DNA of 64,000 nt. Source: Thermomucor indicae-seudaticae. Its lineage: Eukaryota > Mucoromycota > Mucoromycetes > Mucorales > Lichtheimiaceae. Positions 1 to 10,358 of this stretch are shown here, piece after piece (position 1 is the first letter of the stretch; every line of letters starts with the position of its first letter). The translations under genes were made by a program, and so were the position numbers. The stretch is taken from contig JSYX01000055.1 in NCBI GenBank assembly GCA_000787465.1, positions 1 to 64,000 on the forward strand, in the 5' to 3' direction. The notes beneath the pieces were generated by a model, which was given only the letters and a program-made list of their open reading frames with translations, searched no databases and was not told the DNA's origin.

Positions 1-224
1 GCACTACTCAGTAAAGAAATTCAGGCAAACGGAATATCTTGCATGCTTACATTTTCGGATAGCGGTGTAAACTCGGTTTTGATTGACGCAAAAAAGGAAT
101 TCGAGTGGATATTTCTTAATGTTACTAAGATGTGCAAAAGAATCATCTGTAAGCTTACCAAAAATGTAACGATCTGAATCCCTGAAGGGAACTCATTTTC
201 GGAATGGTGGTATTTGGACGTTCT

Positions 225-601
225 TTAATGCAAACTTGCTCGCTGAAGCTCGCTTGGCCTGCCTTCACCGTTCCAAACGGATTCAGCGATTTGATACAGA
301 TTCTTCGCAGCGTTGATGTCTCGATTCCAAAGTATACCGCAGTTTTTACTAAAGAATAAGCAGTGACAAATTCATGCTGTACCTGAGAAGACAGATATTC
401 ATCTATCTTTACAACTACGACTTCACGAATTCTCTCTCGCCTTTTAAGATTATTCCATAGCTTTTTCACAAGTGCTGGTCGATGCCCTTTAAACTTGAGA
501 CCGCCATCTTGATTAAACATTCCAGTACCAAAAACGACAAAACGTTGTGTGAAGCGGCTGCGAGGAATATCACTTACGAAGCTGTTAATGAACGTCGCGG
601 A
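225..601 (-). pseudogene. Fanzor (eukaryotic TnpB-like nuclease) C-terminal remnant
   Basis: The minus strand carries pieces of a Fanzor/TnpB-type RNA-guided nuclease C-terminus in more than one frame. One frame reads FVVFGTGMFNQDG, FKGHRPALVKKLWNNLKRRE and VKIDEYLSSQ, the RuvC-II side. A different frame then reads CGILWNRDINAAKNL, the RuvC-III motif with its catalytic Asp and an adjoining zinc-ribbon Cys, followed by a short tail and stop at 225-227. A frame change, an in-frame TGA and loss of most of the zinc ribbon separate them, and no N-terminal half is visible upstream. Family assignment rests on motif recognition and the call of decay on what is seen. It faces away from the unknown plus-strand gene that starts a few bases downstream. 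Confidence 0.75.
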
Positions 602-604
602 TAA

Positions 605-1230
605 ATGTCTAAGGTCAATTCGAACGAAGAGAGTGCGTCGATGATGCGTTTGCAGATAACCAAGCCAAAGGACAGAATTCGTCTTCAAAGAAGACACAAT
701 TGTTGACGGACGAGATGATAACAGTAGAAGCTACAATGGGCGGTCGAAACGGAAGGGCCAGAAACAATACCGAAATGGTCATTACAGAACACCGTTTAGA
801 GCCTCCTTCAATCGTGATGACATACAAAGATACCTACTTGTCACCCTCGGGAGAAGTATACTACTCAAAAGACCGTAAGCTTGTCGCTCGAAAGTTGATG
901 CCGTTCAATGAGATGTGTACCAAAGTGTTTCCAGTCGGTTGGGGAACCGTTGATCGTGTTTTGTTTCCTGAAGCTCGTGCCTTAATTCTTCACACTGGCA
1001 AAGCAGTTGTTCTCGATCAACAAAAGTTTGCTAACTTTGGAAAGCAATTCAGCCAGTTACTCAAAGTCAATTGGCCAGAAGTGTATGGACCGATTGAACT
1101 AAATGGAATCGACAAAAATGAGAAAGCTGAGAGAAATGCACAAACTTATACCCAGGCAAGAAAAAGTGTAACAAATATTCGAAAGGTCAGCAATGTAGTC
1201 AATGGCTCAAGACTTGATAACAAGAGATGA
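605..1230 (+). CDS. Uncharacterised protein, possibly frameshifted near its start
   Basis: Not recognised. The long frame (open from 613, closing with TGA after ...GSRLDNKR) has no ATG before 715. The only good upstream ATG, at 605, is in another frame and reads MSKVNSNEESASMM before hitting a stop at 704-706. Either a frameshift separates a true N-terminus from the body or the gene starts at the internal ATG at 715. The body (about 170 residues) has an aromatic-rich stretch, LSPSGEVYYSKDRKLVARKL, then FPVGWGTVDRVLFPEARALI, and a basic, Asn-rich tail. There is no signal peptide or membrane segment. It starts within a few bases of the Fanzor remnant on the other strand, so it may be element cargo or a neighbour damaged by the insertion. 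Confidence 0.4.
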
Positions 1231-1684
1231 AGAACGTAAAAAGCCCATAAACCATTTGTCTGGTAGTTCCCATTCGTGAACATTTTTGGTTTGGCGGCTG
1301 GCGGCAGACTACGTTAATCATCAGCGCAGTCGACCAGCGCGAAAAAGTTCTTAAAAGTGCAAATTCGACTCACGCATTTTCAAATACCGTATAACACACG
1401 TCCCTCCTTGCCAACCTTTTTGCACAGAAAGGGGGTGAGGGTCATCCATTGGCAACAATCACGGCCAAGTGTCCTTGCTGCTGCGTTATATCACAGGAAA
1501 ATGCATCATGACTTCGCGATCGAAACGTGTTTATGCCGCATTTCTCGCTAAGATGCATTATCCTACGGGTAGGTAAAGTGATCACAGTGATGCTTACTGT
1601 ACCGGGGTTGTTGCATAAGAAGAGTCTCCGACACGACACTTGTTCCGACGTTTTTTTTCACTCTATTTTTCGTTTCTTCCTACA
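1231..1684. other. Intergenic, no gene seen
   Basis: Only short overlapping frames on both strands that read as noise. It should hold the promoter of the hydrolase gene starting at 1685; no clear TATA box was found. Confidence 0.5.
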
Positions 1685-3495
1685 ATGTTGGCATTTATTG
1701 CTGCACTAACGGCAGCAGTCTACGTGACGAGTGTCACTGTCTCCGGTGCGCTGACACTCACGACGCTCGACAAACAAATCACGCAAGAGATCTTTGGTCA
1801 CCATGTGTTCCTGAGAAAATTCCTGGTCCTTATCGACTGTCTGTGTTCGTTCATGGCCGAGGCACCTCTACATTTACTCGTCATCAAGGTCGTTGGGGTG
1901 AAGCTGACTCACTGGCTTGGTGGCTTCAGTAAGTTGAATGACGCGGCTAGTTAGCAAGACTTAACCGAGTGATTATTTCAAGACTACACGCTCGCGTGGT
2001 TGGCGTACTTTGTGGATATTGGCATCATGGGTGCCTTGGTTCTCATGTTTGTCGAGAGCTTGTGTGAAAAGGAAGTGGTAGAGGAAGCCATCAAGGATCT
2101 AGTGGGAGGTGAACCTGCTGACCCTGTCGAAAGCATTTTGAGGTAAAGGGCCCGCGCCCCCTTTTAACCCAGGATCAAGTACTCAACAAGTTGTTGGTTA
2201 GCTTCAATTACTTTAATCACCTAGTGAACCCCACATGGACACCAGAGGACATTATCATGTATCCAAACAGTAAGTTCCTTACTGCCCTTACTAATGCTAG
2301 CCAGAGCAAGTGGTGCTAAAAACGATGCTAGTCAGTTACGCGACGAGTGAGGAGTCCAACAAGGCGGTTGAACTCACGAATGATTACGACCAACCACGAA
2401 AAATGCTTTTGGATGTGTATGCATGGTCAAAGGCAGCACCTGGCAACAACCTTCGCCCTGTTTTGGTCCATATTCACGGTGGTTCCTGGAGATTTGGAAG
2501 CAAAAACATGCTTTATCCACATGAAAAGCTGCTCATTACAAACGAAAACTGGGTACCTCTTGTTTTTCCACCAAAGATCTTTTAGCAGGACATTGACTAA
2601 ACTCTGTGTGATGATAGGTCGTTGTCAATATTGGCTACCGATTGGCACCCAAGAACCCTTATCCTACACACCTGCAGGACGTGAAACGTGCTCTTCGCTG
2701 GGTAAAGCGATGCATCAGTGCATTTGGCGGTGATCCCAACTTTATCGTTTTATCAGGTAAAAAGGAAGGAGGAACGATATCAGCGATTCTTTTTTTGACG
2801 CATCAATTGTTCCTAGGTGATTCTGCCGGTGGCCATCTTGCCGCTATGGCAGCTTTCACTGCCAATGAAAAAGAATATCAGCCAGGTAACATACCAATCA
2901 ATCACCTTGATTCATTCACTGCATAATACTGACTTGACAAAGGCTTTGAGGACGTCGACACCAGTATTCGTGGCGTCATTTCGATCAACGGTGTATTGGA
3001 TGTCCAGAGCGATCATAGCCGTGCGGAATACTTTATGCAAAAGGTCGCCATGAAGTCGACAGTAGATACCAAATTCCTGTCACGCCACTCGCCTATCGAT
3101 AACATTGCAAAAGCTAAAGAAACCGGTCATCTCGTCCCTTTCCTTGTGATAACAGGCGGTAGAGATGGTGCGGTAGACTACACCATCGCTGAACGATTCA
3201 AGGCTGCTTATGATCATGGTAAGCTATCGCTATGTGCATAAGCTTTCATCTATGTCTAACTCCCCCTCCCCTTTTATTAGCAATCAATAATGACAAAACA
3301 TCCGCTTCCCAATGCACCCTTCTGTGTTTACCGGTAAGCTGCCCGTCAAAATTCGGATACAACTTGTGCGCTAACTGATATACTTCAGGCTGCCCACCAC
3401 GTCTGTCACCTCAGCTGGTCTCCACGTGCTCTTTACATGTCCAGAATGATTCAAGTCTGGTGCCATCAACTCTATAACCACCAGCGCAACTGATA
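1685..3495 (+). CDS. Membrane-anchored alpha/beta hydrolase (carboxylesterase-like)
   Basis: A multi-exon esterase/lipase-fold gene with about nine exons. Visible hallmarks in order: oxyanion motif HGGSW, the strand VVVNIGYRLAP, nucleophile elbow GDSAGG (catalytic Ser), ITGGRDGAVD (likely acidic residue region) and AAHHV near the end as the catalytic His. The N-terminal part is long and hydrophobic (LAFIAALTAAVYVTS and a later LAWLAYFVDIGIMGALVLMF), predicting two membrane helices before the catalytic domain. Splice joins used: donor after 1928, exons restarting near 1981, 2172, 2302, 2618, 2817, 2941, 3281 and 3388, stop TGA at 3493. The substrate is unknown; relatives include isoprenylcysteine methylesterase-like and kynurenine-formamidase-like enzymes, but the sequence does not decide between them. 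Confidence 0.8.
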
Positions 3496-3697
3496 GTTAC
3501 CCCCTCTTTTTTTTATCCTGTACAGAACAAACGCAACATCGCGCAATGATGACGATGTATTTAGTGGAAGTTCGTGTAAAGAAACAAGATATCTTGATCG
3601 GGACAAAAGCAGCGCGGAGGGATCTAGCGAAAGAAGAAGGTTTTTCTATTTATCTGTCATCTTCTGTTAGGGTCTGCACTGTAAGTTGTTTAATTCA

Positions 3698-5162
3698 CTA
3701 ATTACCTGCTGGCTTTTTGGCTGGAAGTTTCTTGCCACGTAAAGTCTGGCCAGTCCCAGTGAAAGCGCCCTTATTCTCTTGGTCTTGGTCCGGATGTTTC
3801 GGTAATATCACCGGATATCCGAAAAATAGCTGCCCGAACGGTAGATTCAGTGGACCATCGTCATCAGGATCGAACGCTGCTTGCTGGTCCATGTCCATGT
3901 CTTCTGCAGGCTTATTATTTTGCTTTAAAGCACTTTCACAACAAGGCTGATTAGATAAATCAACCATTGGGATACGGGAGACTTACTCTTTTCCTTTACC
4001 GCGCAAGGACTGGCCGCTTCCTTCGAATGCCTTGAATCCAGCCTTTCTCGGCTCTACGTCTGCAAGCATTTGGCTTTTCTGCAAATCACCTCAGTCACTC
4101 TCTCCTTTGAACTTGATAAAAATAGTTCCTATACCATGGTAGGTCCAACGGGTGCCCGTTGCTGAGAGGGCTCGACGTAGCCAACGGGTGGTGCAAAATC
4201 CACCTGTTCATGATAAACGTTCAGTTCTCGCGCCTTCAATTGACAAGAAGAGAAATACTGTACCTCTAAATCTGTTTCAACAATCGATATTCCTGAATGC
4301 TCCTCAAAATTAGGCCTGACGTCTAATACTTTGATTGCATAAACTTTGTTATTGTAATTAATTTGGATCACGTCTCCCAACGTCAACGTTGAGAAATTTC
4401 GAAGCGCGTTTTCGAGGCTACAGGCAGACAGGTAGGCAGATCAGTTACCTTCCTGTAAAGGTCATACAGCATACATACACCGCTTTTGGGTCACTGATAT
4501 CCAAGAAATCTGTGGACTGCGGTTGAATCTTGACAAAGGATCCTAGAGGAAGCGTTGTGTTCTTGACTTCTACCAAATCATTTGGTTCCAGATGCAGCGT
4601 CTCCATCATCTGTGGTGGTGTGAATACGGTATATCATCCTTTTGTCGTAGAAATTGTTGTTTACCCATTGAGGAAAATAAGCTCGTCCTTCTTCAGCGAC
4701 AAACTCGAGTACACCAGCATGAGTCTGTCTGTTTTCTGTTGGGTTTATCAGACGAAAGATCATTGGGTATGATATATTCAATTGTGCTGCAACGTGCCCA
4801 GAGTAGCTTTAGCTATAGCGAGAGAGAGGGGGAGAGAGGGAGAACGCAGTGTTCCGTCTTACATAGTTTCTCGAGCGCTGACTGTGGTAGAATAACTAGG
4901 GCAGAAAGTTAATATCTTTGGCGGTAGTAGTAGTTGCGAAAGAGAGAACGTTACTCTTTCCGCCGTAATTGACGTTTTCTCTCTCGTTGCCTGATTGCAT
5001 CATAGCAATGGGATAGGCCCGGTAGTACTCGGAGAATCCTCGATTGGGATTCACAAACCCTGAAAGAGGGTGGTGTCCCAGGTTGCCAAAATAACCGGGT
5101 ACAAAAGGGTTTTCGTCGTCAAAGTCGCCGTTGAACTGAATGTGTGTTTGATTACGCGCCAT
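3698..5162 (-). CDS. ufd1: Ubiquitin fusion degradation protein 1 (Cdc48/p97 cofactor)
   Basis: Ufd1 pairs with Npl4 to deliver polyubiquitinated substrates to Cdc48/p97 in ER-associated and nuclear degradation. The double-psi barrel domain is clear: FSEYYRAYPIAMM, NERENVNYGGK, ISYPMIFRLINP, THAGVLEFVAEEGRAYFPQW, LGSFVKIQPQSTDFLDI, TLTLGDVIQINYNNKVYAIKV, ISIVETDLE and VDFAPPVGYVEP. The C-terminal part carries two Phe-x-Gly-x-Gly p97-binding (SHP) boxes, FEGSGQSLRGK and FTGTGQTLRGKK, plus PLNLPFGQLFFGYPV. Introns follow GGK (about 4930), KL (with acceptor ttgcag near 4786), PQW, DPKA and ETDLE. The start ATG at 5160-5162 gives MARNQTH. It is divergent from the next gene across about 215 bases, so they likely share a promoter. 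Confidence 0.93.
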
Positions 5163-5376
5163 GGCTTCTTACGTATACTGATCACGTACCATGCTTTTAG
5201 ATGAGCTAAATCGATCAAAAACCAAAGAGCGAGCGAGAGAGTGCGTTGAAGCATGAAATTTGCCAGACTCTCCGCGGTCCTCGGACTCTAAATCTCAACA
5301 CGAACGACGCAAGCAGCGTGGAATGAGGGATCTTGTTTCGCGTTCCCAGTGACCAGCACACGACACTTGGACAACC
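5163..5376. promoter_or_regulatory. Bidirectional promoter region between ufd1 and the gene at 5377
   Basis: Two divergent genes start at 5162 (minus) and 5377 (plus), leaving 214 bases that must hold both 5' regions. No canonical TATA box was found, fitting constitutive expression. A purine-rich run (gagcgagcgagagagtgcg) lies near 5228-5246. Confidence 0.45.
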
Positions 5377-6169
5377 ATGGCCACAGAAACGTCAGAAATG
5401 AAGTACATTGTACGTGCTGCTCCAGATCCTGCCTCCCCAACCCTCTTATCGTGAGTTTCGACTCGAATGGTGATTTTGATGCCTGGTTAGACGACACTGC
5501 TTGTTTTCATGGTACCTGGAATCAGCAGAGACAGTGTAGCCGACCTAGTCCTTGAACCTCTGAAGCATCCTCTCTTACCAGAAGTGTCCCTGGGCCCCGA
5601 AAGCGGTATCCTTTGGACAAAGCTATCTTATTGTGACCGAGCAACCATAAACAAGCCTGGCAGCAGCAACCCACGTTGAAACGCCGAAAAACAGAATCAG
5701 TGAGACTTGGATGCCCTGCTTGTATCAAGGAATTGAGTGGTACAATAGTCGCTACATATACTTGGAGACATGGTGGGCCATGATCCACAAAGTCGCTATG
5801 ATATTGTTCGTTCGAGATTTCCCATACGATGTGAAAGAATGGCTGCAGACACACATTGACACGATAATGGACCGGAGGTACTGTCTAGACTTTACGCTGG
5901 CCAGCTTGATGAGGTATGTACGACAACAATCGAAGTTAACGGGTGAGTATTAAACTATTCCTTACGCAGCTTGAAGAAAGTTTGGAAGAGGATCCTGAGG
6001 GCATTTGATGCTCTGCTTGTTCTTTTCAGCCAGGCTTCTCATCAATCACTCATTTCAAACGAGCTTATCCAGGTCGCGCTGAAGTTCTGATGGAACTTCT
6101 GTTCGTGATTGTTTCAACTTGCGACAGAAGGTCGCTGAGTGTGGTGTCTCACATCTTTACGTTGCCTAA
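5377..6169 (+). CDS. Unrecognised spliced gene divergent from ufd1
   Basis: Not recognised. A consistent gene model comes from joining short exons: ATG at 5377 (MATETSEMKYI), then after an intron ending near 5491 a hydrophobic strand TTLLVFMVPGISRDSVADLV; then WQQQPTLKRRKTES and GCPACIKELS; then, after a 57-base intron, VAMILFVRDFPYDVKEWLQT; then, after a gtatgt intron, LKKVWKRILRAFDALLVLFS and a tail ending at TAA 6167-6169 (or TGA 6088-6090 if the last intron is not removed). Every join has a GT donor and AG acceptor and keeps frame. The product is about 170-190 residues with a basic patch (KRRK) and one Cys-x2-Cys. A small conserved nuclear or kinetochore-type protein is possible but unproven. 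Confidence 0.45.
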
Positions 6170-6657
6170 TTTGGATGCGAAGGCATTCCAGTTACAGAGT
6201 GTAGCCTCAAGTATGTCTCCAAATGGATCTTCGCTTATTCTTTGTTTCTTCTATTGTCGAGACATTTCACGCTTTCACTCTTTTTCTCTCTTCGTTCTTC
6301 GCCGTTTACTTACCATACCACGACCGTCATAGCCTTCAGTTCTTCGCAAGGCTACATAGCATATACGAGGAAACCACATCCATTAAAGGGATTCAAATTT
6401 AAATCCAAGTTGTGGTCCACCTGCTGACCGGTGGATCGGCGTGACCATTCCCCTGGCTAAGTCAGATATGAAGGTTAACCTTACTTGTGCACTGTCTTGT
6501 AAACTGTTTCGTTCAAAGAGAAAGAATCATGCTGTAAAAAGGTTTCCTATTACAATATAGTATGTATGATATCTAGCCCGCAAGATACTATCGACCATTG
6601 CTTGCAGAGAGGTAACAGTTTATTGTATGTATGCATAGGGGCTCCTAGCTAAGGTAT
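6170..6657. other. Intergenic, no gene seen
   Basis: AT-rich, pyrimidine-rich DNA (for example tctttttctctcttcgttcttcg near 6283). It lies between the 3' ends of two convergent genes, so it should hold both terminators. Nothing else is supported. Confidence 0.5.
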
Positions 6658-7405
6658 TTAAGAAGAGGTAGCAGAGTCTGGTTTTGGAAATGCCAAGTCA
6701 GACTTTCCAAAATCGATCTTGAAAAAGTCCTCTGTGCTGTTCAGTCTCGGATACGGCACATTAGGCACCTCTTTACCCAAGAACTTGCACAGGGGCTCCC
6801 AGCCATCGCCGAGGTTCATGACGAGCAAGCGATCGGCGGGCACTTTTTCCTTGACGTACTTGACCCGCTCTTCAAATTTTCGACAGGTTGCTTCCTTATC
6901 GTTTAGGCCCTGGCGGCCACCCATTTCGGCGTCCATATAGATTTCGCGGGCCAAGTCAAACATCCTGCGCGAGCGTGCCAGCCATTCCTCGGGCACCGCG
7001 TCGGTGTTCTCCGGGCGGAAGATGGTCTTCATGACGGACCTGTACCAGCTCTCGGGGTCGCGGACGGTCAAGATGATTTTGGCGTCTGGATAGTAGTTCA
7101 TGAGGCGTTCCCAGAAGCATGTGGTTGGGAAATCGATGGCCGCATCATAGTCCTTGTAGACCTTGTCCCAGTCAACAGGGGCATCCGGGTTGTGGAACGC
7201 GTTGGAAAGTCTTCTGGGTCTTGCGTAGGGTCGCTCAGCATATCGATCATATGGTGGGTGCGATAACTGTATAGAACATAAGCAGCGCGTTCGATGGTAA
7301 TAAAAGCTGAGCATGGACCCTTTACCCCAGTATATTCAGAGCTTCACGCAGACTCGCGGTGCCGGTTCGGCTGTACCCGGCTCCAATGATCTTGAGTGGT
7401 GCCAT
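6658..7405 (-). pseudogene. Sulfotransfer_4 paralog A, frameshifted
   Basis: This is the first copy of the P-loop sulfotransferase-like cluster. Exon 1 (ATG at 7403-7405) reads MAPLKIIGAGYSRTGTASL with the 5'-phosphosulfate-binding loop; its second Gly is Ser (GYSRTGT rather than GYGRTGT in the other copies). After a 60-base intron, exon 2 begins YRTHHMIDMLSDPTQDPEDF and then loses frame near 7203. The rest continues one frame away as NAFHNPDAPVDWDKVY, the 3'-phosphate-binding stretch LTVRDPESWYRS, and MNLGDGWEPLCKFLGKEVP to the stop. A one-base deletion relative to the sister copies explains this, so the copy is probably inactive unless it is an assembly error. A TATA box is intact upstream. 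Confidence 0.8.
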
Positions 7406-7462
7406 GAAAAAAGAAGAAAGAAAAGGGTTGTGTGCATTCTTCGTTTTCGCGTTGTGGCGGGA

Positions 7463-7469
7463 TTTTATA
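7463..7469 (-). promoter_or_regulatory. TATA box of paralog A
   Basis: tataaaa on the minus strand about 58 bases before the ATG at 7405, the same spacing as in other genes here. Confidence 0.5.
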
Positions 7470-7554
7470 CTGATCTTCGTCAGCTTGGCATACACCTACC
7501 AAGTTTGAGCAGTTTGCCGATCGGTGAGGACTCAGCCATCTGATATGTGTAACG

Positions 7555-9792
7555 GTGCTCTCAAGCATGTCGTCAGAAGACTTAATCTGGAGTGAGAGGG
7601 TGACACGAGGGAAGCACTATGGGCCATCCAAGAGACTCAAGAGAGGTGAAAACTTCCAAGCGACTGCATTAGGCCCAAATTTTCAGTCGCAGACTGCGCA
7701 AGACACTTTGGACACTCTTTACGGCGTGCTTGAGAGCACTCTAAGCTACAGTCAGTAAACGACCGTCATTCGGAGGATGAAAGAACGACGTCTTTAGGAA
7801 ACGTCCTACTGCTACGTTTTTTGAAAGACTCAAAGCCTGAGGTCTTTCGAACCCAAATGCATCCTGTCTCATAAAGACGCAGCGCAGATTTCTGCAATAG
7901 TGACGACTCGGAGTTGCTGCCGCCTGTGTCTCGGTATATGGCATATGCATCGATCAGAAATTATAGTGACCCCTGCCTTTCGCAACGACTCGATGCCATG
8001 AAATTCCGTTGCGAAAGGGCGGGTGTAACACACACTTGCATCTGTCGACCTACGACGAAACTCCAACTTCTTGTCTCAATTACTGCTTTGTATACTGCGT
8101 CCAGGGGGTCTCTAACGATACTAAAAGGGTTCCAAGTTATTTTCTAATGTTCTGTAGGTCCTAATTCCCAATGGTTAAAATACCTTACTATCCTCAATAA
8201 AGTTACCCTGCTTCACTACACCCTTTGCGCGACATAGATGGCTGGAAAGTTCGGTAAACTTACAGGGAAGATCGTCTGTTGGTTCAAGAGTGAAGGCAAC
8301 GGCAGAAAATACAATGCCGTGTCTGACATCGAGCAACGCGTCTGGATTCTAAATTACGGCTAAAGGAAGCACAGCTTGACGATGTATTATTGGCGGGATT
8401 AGATCCTGCCGTCTGGGACAGAGAATAGTTTTCATTCATCATGACAAATGTCGCCGTAGCTTACAAGCAGGGCAGATTCATTTCTATGGCCCTTGTTCTG
8501 TTTACAGAATGAATAACGATCTCGGCGACTCTCCCGTCTCTTATCTATTTTTTATTACTACGACATTTCATGCGACACCGGTTCCAAAAACGACAGAAGA
8601 AATACCAGGACATGAATTCACTGGAAAGGGAAAACTGCCGCACAGCAATCATGTTATCAGCTTTCTAGAGGGTGAGGAGCACAAGCCGCTGAAGGATCAA
8701 CTTGGGCAAGTTCGACGTGCGCCTATGAGAAAGTCGCGTTGAGTGGAAGTTATTCCTCTGCTAAGTCAATAAAAGCATATCATTGGCTTATGTACTTAGT
8801 TTCGAATACCGCTTTTTGCAGCGTCTACGGATGTTAGAAAAGTTGACACTCGGTATATTGAAGCAGCAAGAGTTTTCCCTTTGTTGACCCATAATTCTGC
8901 ATGGTAAGGGGATCATCCGCTCGCGGCAACACAGACAGATCATCGCAGACGTGGTAACGAAGCGCTATCACTTACATCCATCGATCCTGACTGTAAATTC
9001 AGTATTGATACTTACAATATCGTACGTGCATTATTTTCATTACGCTTGATGAAACAATAAACTAATGAAATCTTACGTAGTGTGAACTCCCATGCATTCA
9101 ATGATTCAGTATCAGTACAGCTACAGGTATATTAACTAATACACTTTGCAGTGATATGCAAAAGATTTTGATTTTGCACAGAGAAAACAAAATGAATTTA
9201 TGGAAAAGAGATGGGATAATTTGCAGCAAAGAGAAATCAGAAAATACGGTCAGTCCATTTGTCATTTTGCTTCAAACAATCATTTACACTTACACCTGTA
9301 TGCCACGAAGGGCAGCCACTGCGGTCATCGGCAGGGCTCACTTTGCAAGAAGACCGAAAGTTGCCACCCACACCGCCGCCGTTTAGGCCCCACACTCCCC
9401 AAAGTGAAGAGGGGAAAAACCTAGGATCATCATTAGAATTTGCATCAATAGGACATCAAGCAGAAAGAACGTACCATCACGCGACTTGGCAAAGAATACA
9501 CTTGCCGTTGGAAACAACCTTCATTGCGCCAATAAAAGACCTTCTTTGTCTGCCTTGTGCGTAGGAGTATCGCCGGTCAAAGGTCTTGCGAACAAGCATC
9601 TCCAAACTTGCATGAGAATCTTCGTAGATGGACTCTTGTCTATGGCGTGAGCAGCATGATCACATAAGGTTTCAAAGAGCGTGCGACTTGAGGATGCTTG
9701 TAACATTGAGAACAAAGAAAGCAGAAAAGTATGTAGTACATGCGCTGGACATCCTCTGTTTAAATATCTACCTTGACCGAGACAGCTCTTAC
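7555..9792. other. Spacer with small unassigned ORFs
   Basis: Between paralogs A and B the DNA holds several short plus-strand frames that read like coding debris. One at 7567-7758 (MSSEDLIWSERVTRGKHYGP start) and one at 8509-8742 (ending PLKDQLGQVRRAPMRKSR) begin with ATG and stay open for 60-77 codons. A frame around 9150-9270 contains RKQNEFMEKRWDNLQQREI. No family is recognised, no introns can be placed with confidence, and there are no matching promoters. They are best read as decayed genes or element fragments. Confidence 0.3.
8238..8428 (+). pseudogene. Short decayed gene fragment with a frameshift
   Basis: A plus-strand frame starts MAGKFGKLTGKIVCWF and runs to DIEQRVWILNYG before a stop. 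One base out of phase at that point, a second frame continues RLKEAQLDDVLLAGLDPAVW to a stop at 8426-8428. Joined by a single-base change these give about 65 residues of plausible protein. The family is not recognised and nothing upstream or downstream extends it. Confidence 0.3.
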
Positions 9793-9985
9793 GTGGTATG
9801 ATTGCAGCAAACCTTTGCAAAAGGCCTATCTGGAACTTTATGATGATGCATTGATGCGTTCTTCGTCATATTGACAAAAGATACTGAATATTGTTCACAT
9901 GGCATGATTGTAGCAGAAAGAGTATTTAAAACTTTACGACGGTGCACTGGTGACTTCTTCGTCATATTGACAGATACTTGGTGCT
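9793..9985. repeat. Degenerate tandem duplication, about 105-base period
   Basis: Two neighbouring units share order and sequence: tggtatgattgcagca at 9795 against tggcatgattgtagca at 9901; aactttatgatgatgca against aactttacgacggtgca; and ttcttcgtcatattgaca, identical in both (about 9861 and 9955). The divergence suggests an old duplication of noncoding DNA. Confidence 0.6.
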
Positions 9986-10300
9986 AAACATCGTTTAGCG
10001 GAACACCCCCCAGTATCTCTGCAAGCCGCACGTGACTTTAATACCGCTGCGCACAGTTCCAGGATACGTTATTGCCCTGCTTCACGGAAACGTTTGCGGT
10101 ATTTATGATGGATTGAGTTACAGAATTATTATCTCTATGAGAGAGAGAGATTTCCCGAAATCCGAATGCGCCAAGAAACACACGAATTGCCTTTTGTTTT
10201 GCCATGTATGTCCATGCGCGTCCTTTCGGTAAAACTGAAAATTTTGAGTTGCACAATGGAAGACGCCGGGGTAATAAGGTTCGTGTTCCGAAGAAGAAAA

Positions 10301-10310
10301 TATATAAAAA
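10301..10310 (+). promoter_or_regulatory. TATA box of paralog B
   Basis: tatataaaaa lies 50-58 bases before the ATG at 10359. Confidence 0.65.
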
Positions 10311-10358
10311 GGACAACCGAGTGCCCGGAAGAAGTGGAGTTAGCAAGGTTGGAAGATT

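Noticed and set aside
7847..7858. ttcgaaccc as a tRNA T-loop
   Set aside because: No acceptor stem, anticodon arm or D-loop could be formed around it.
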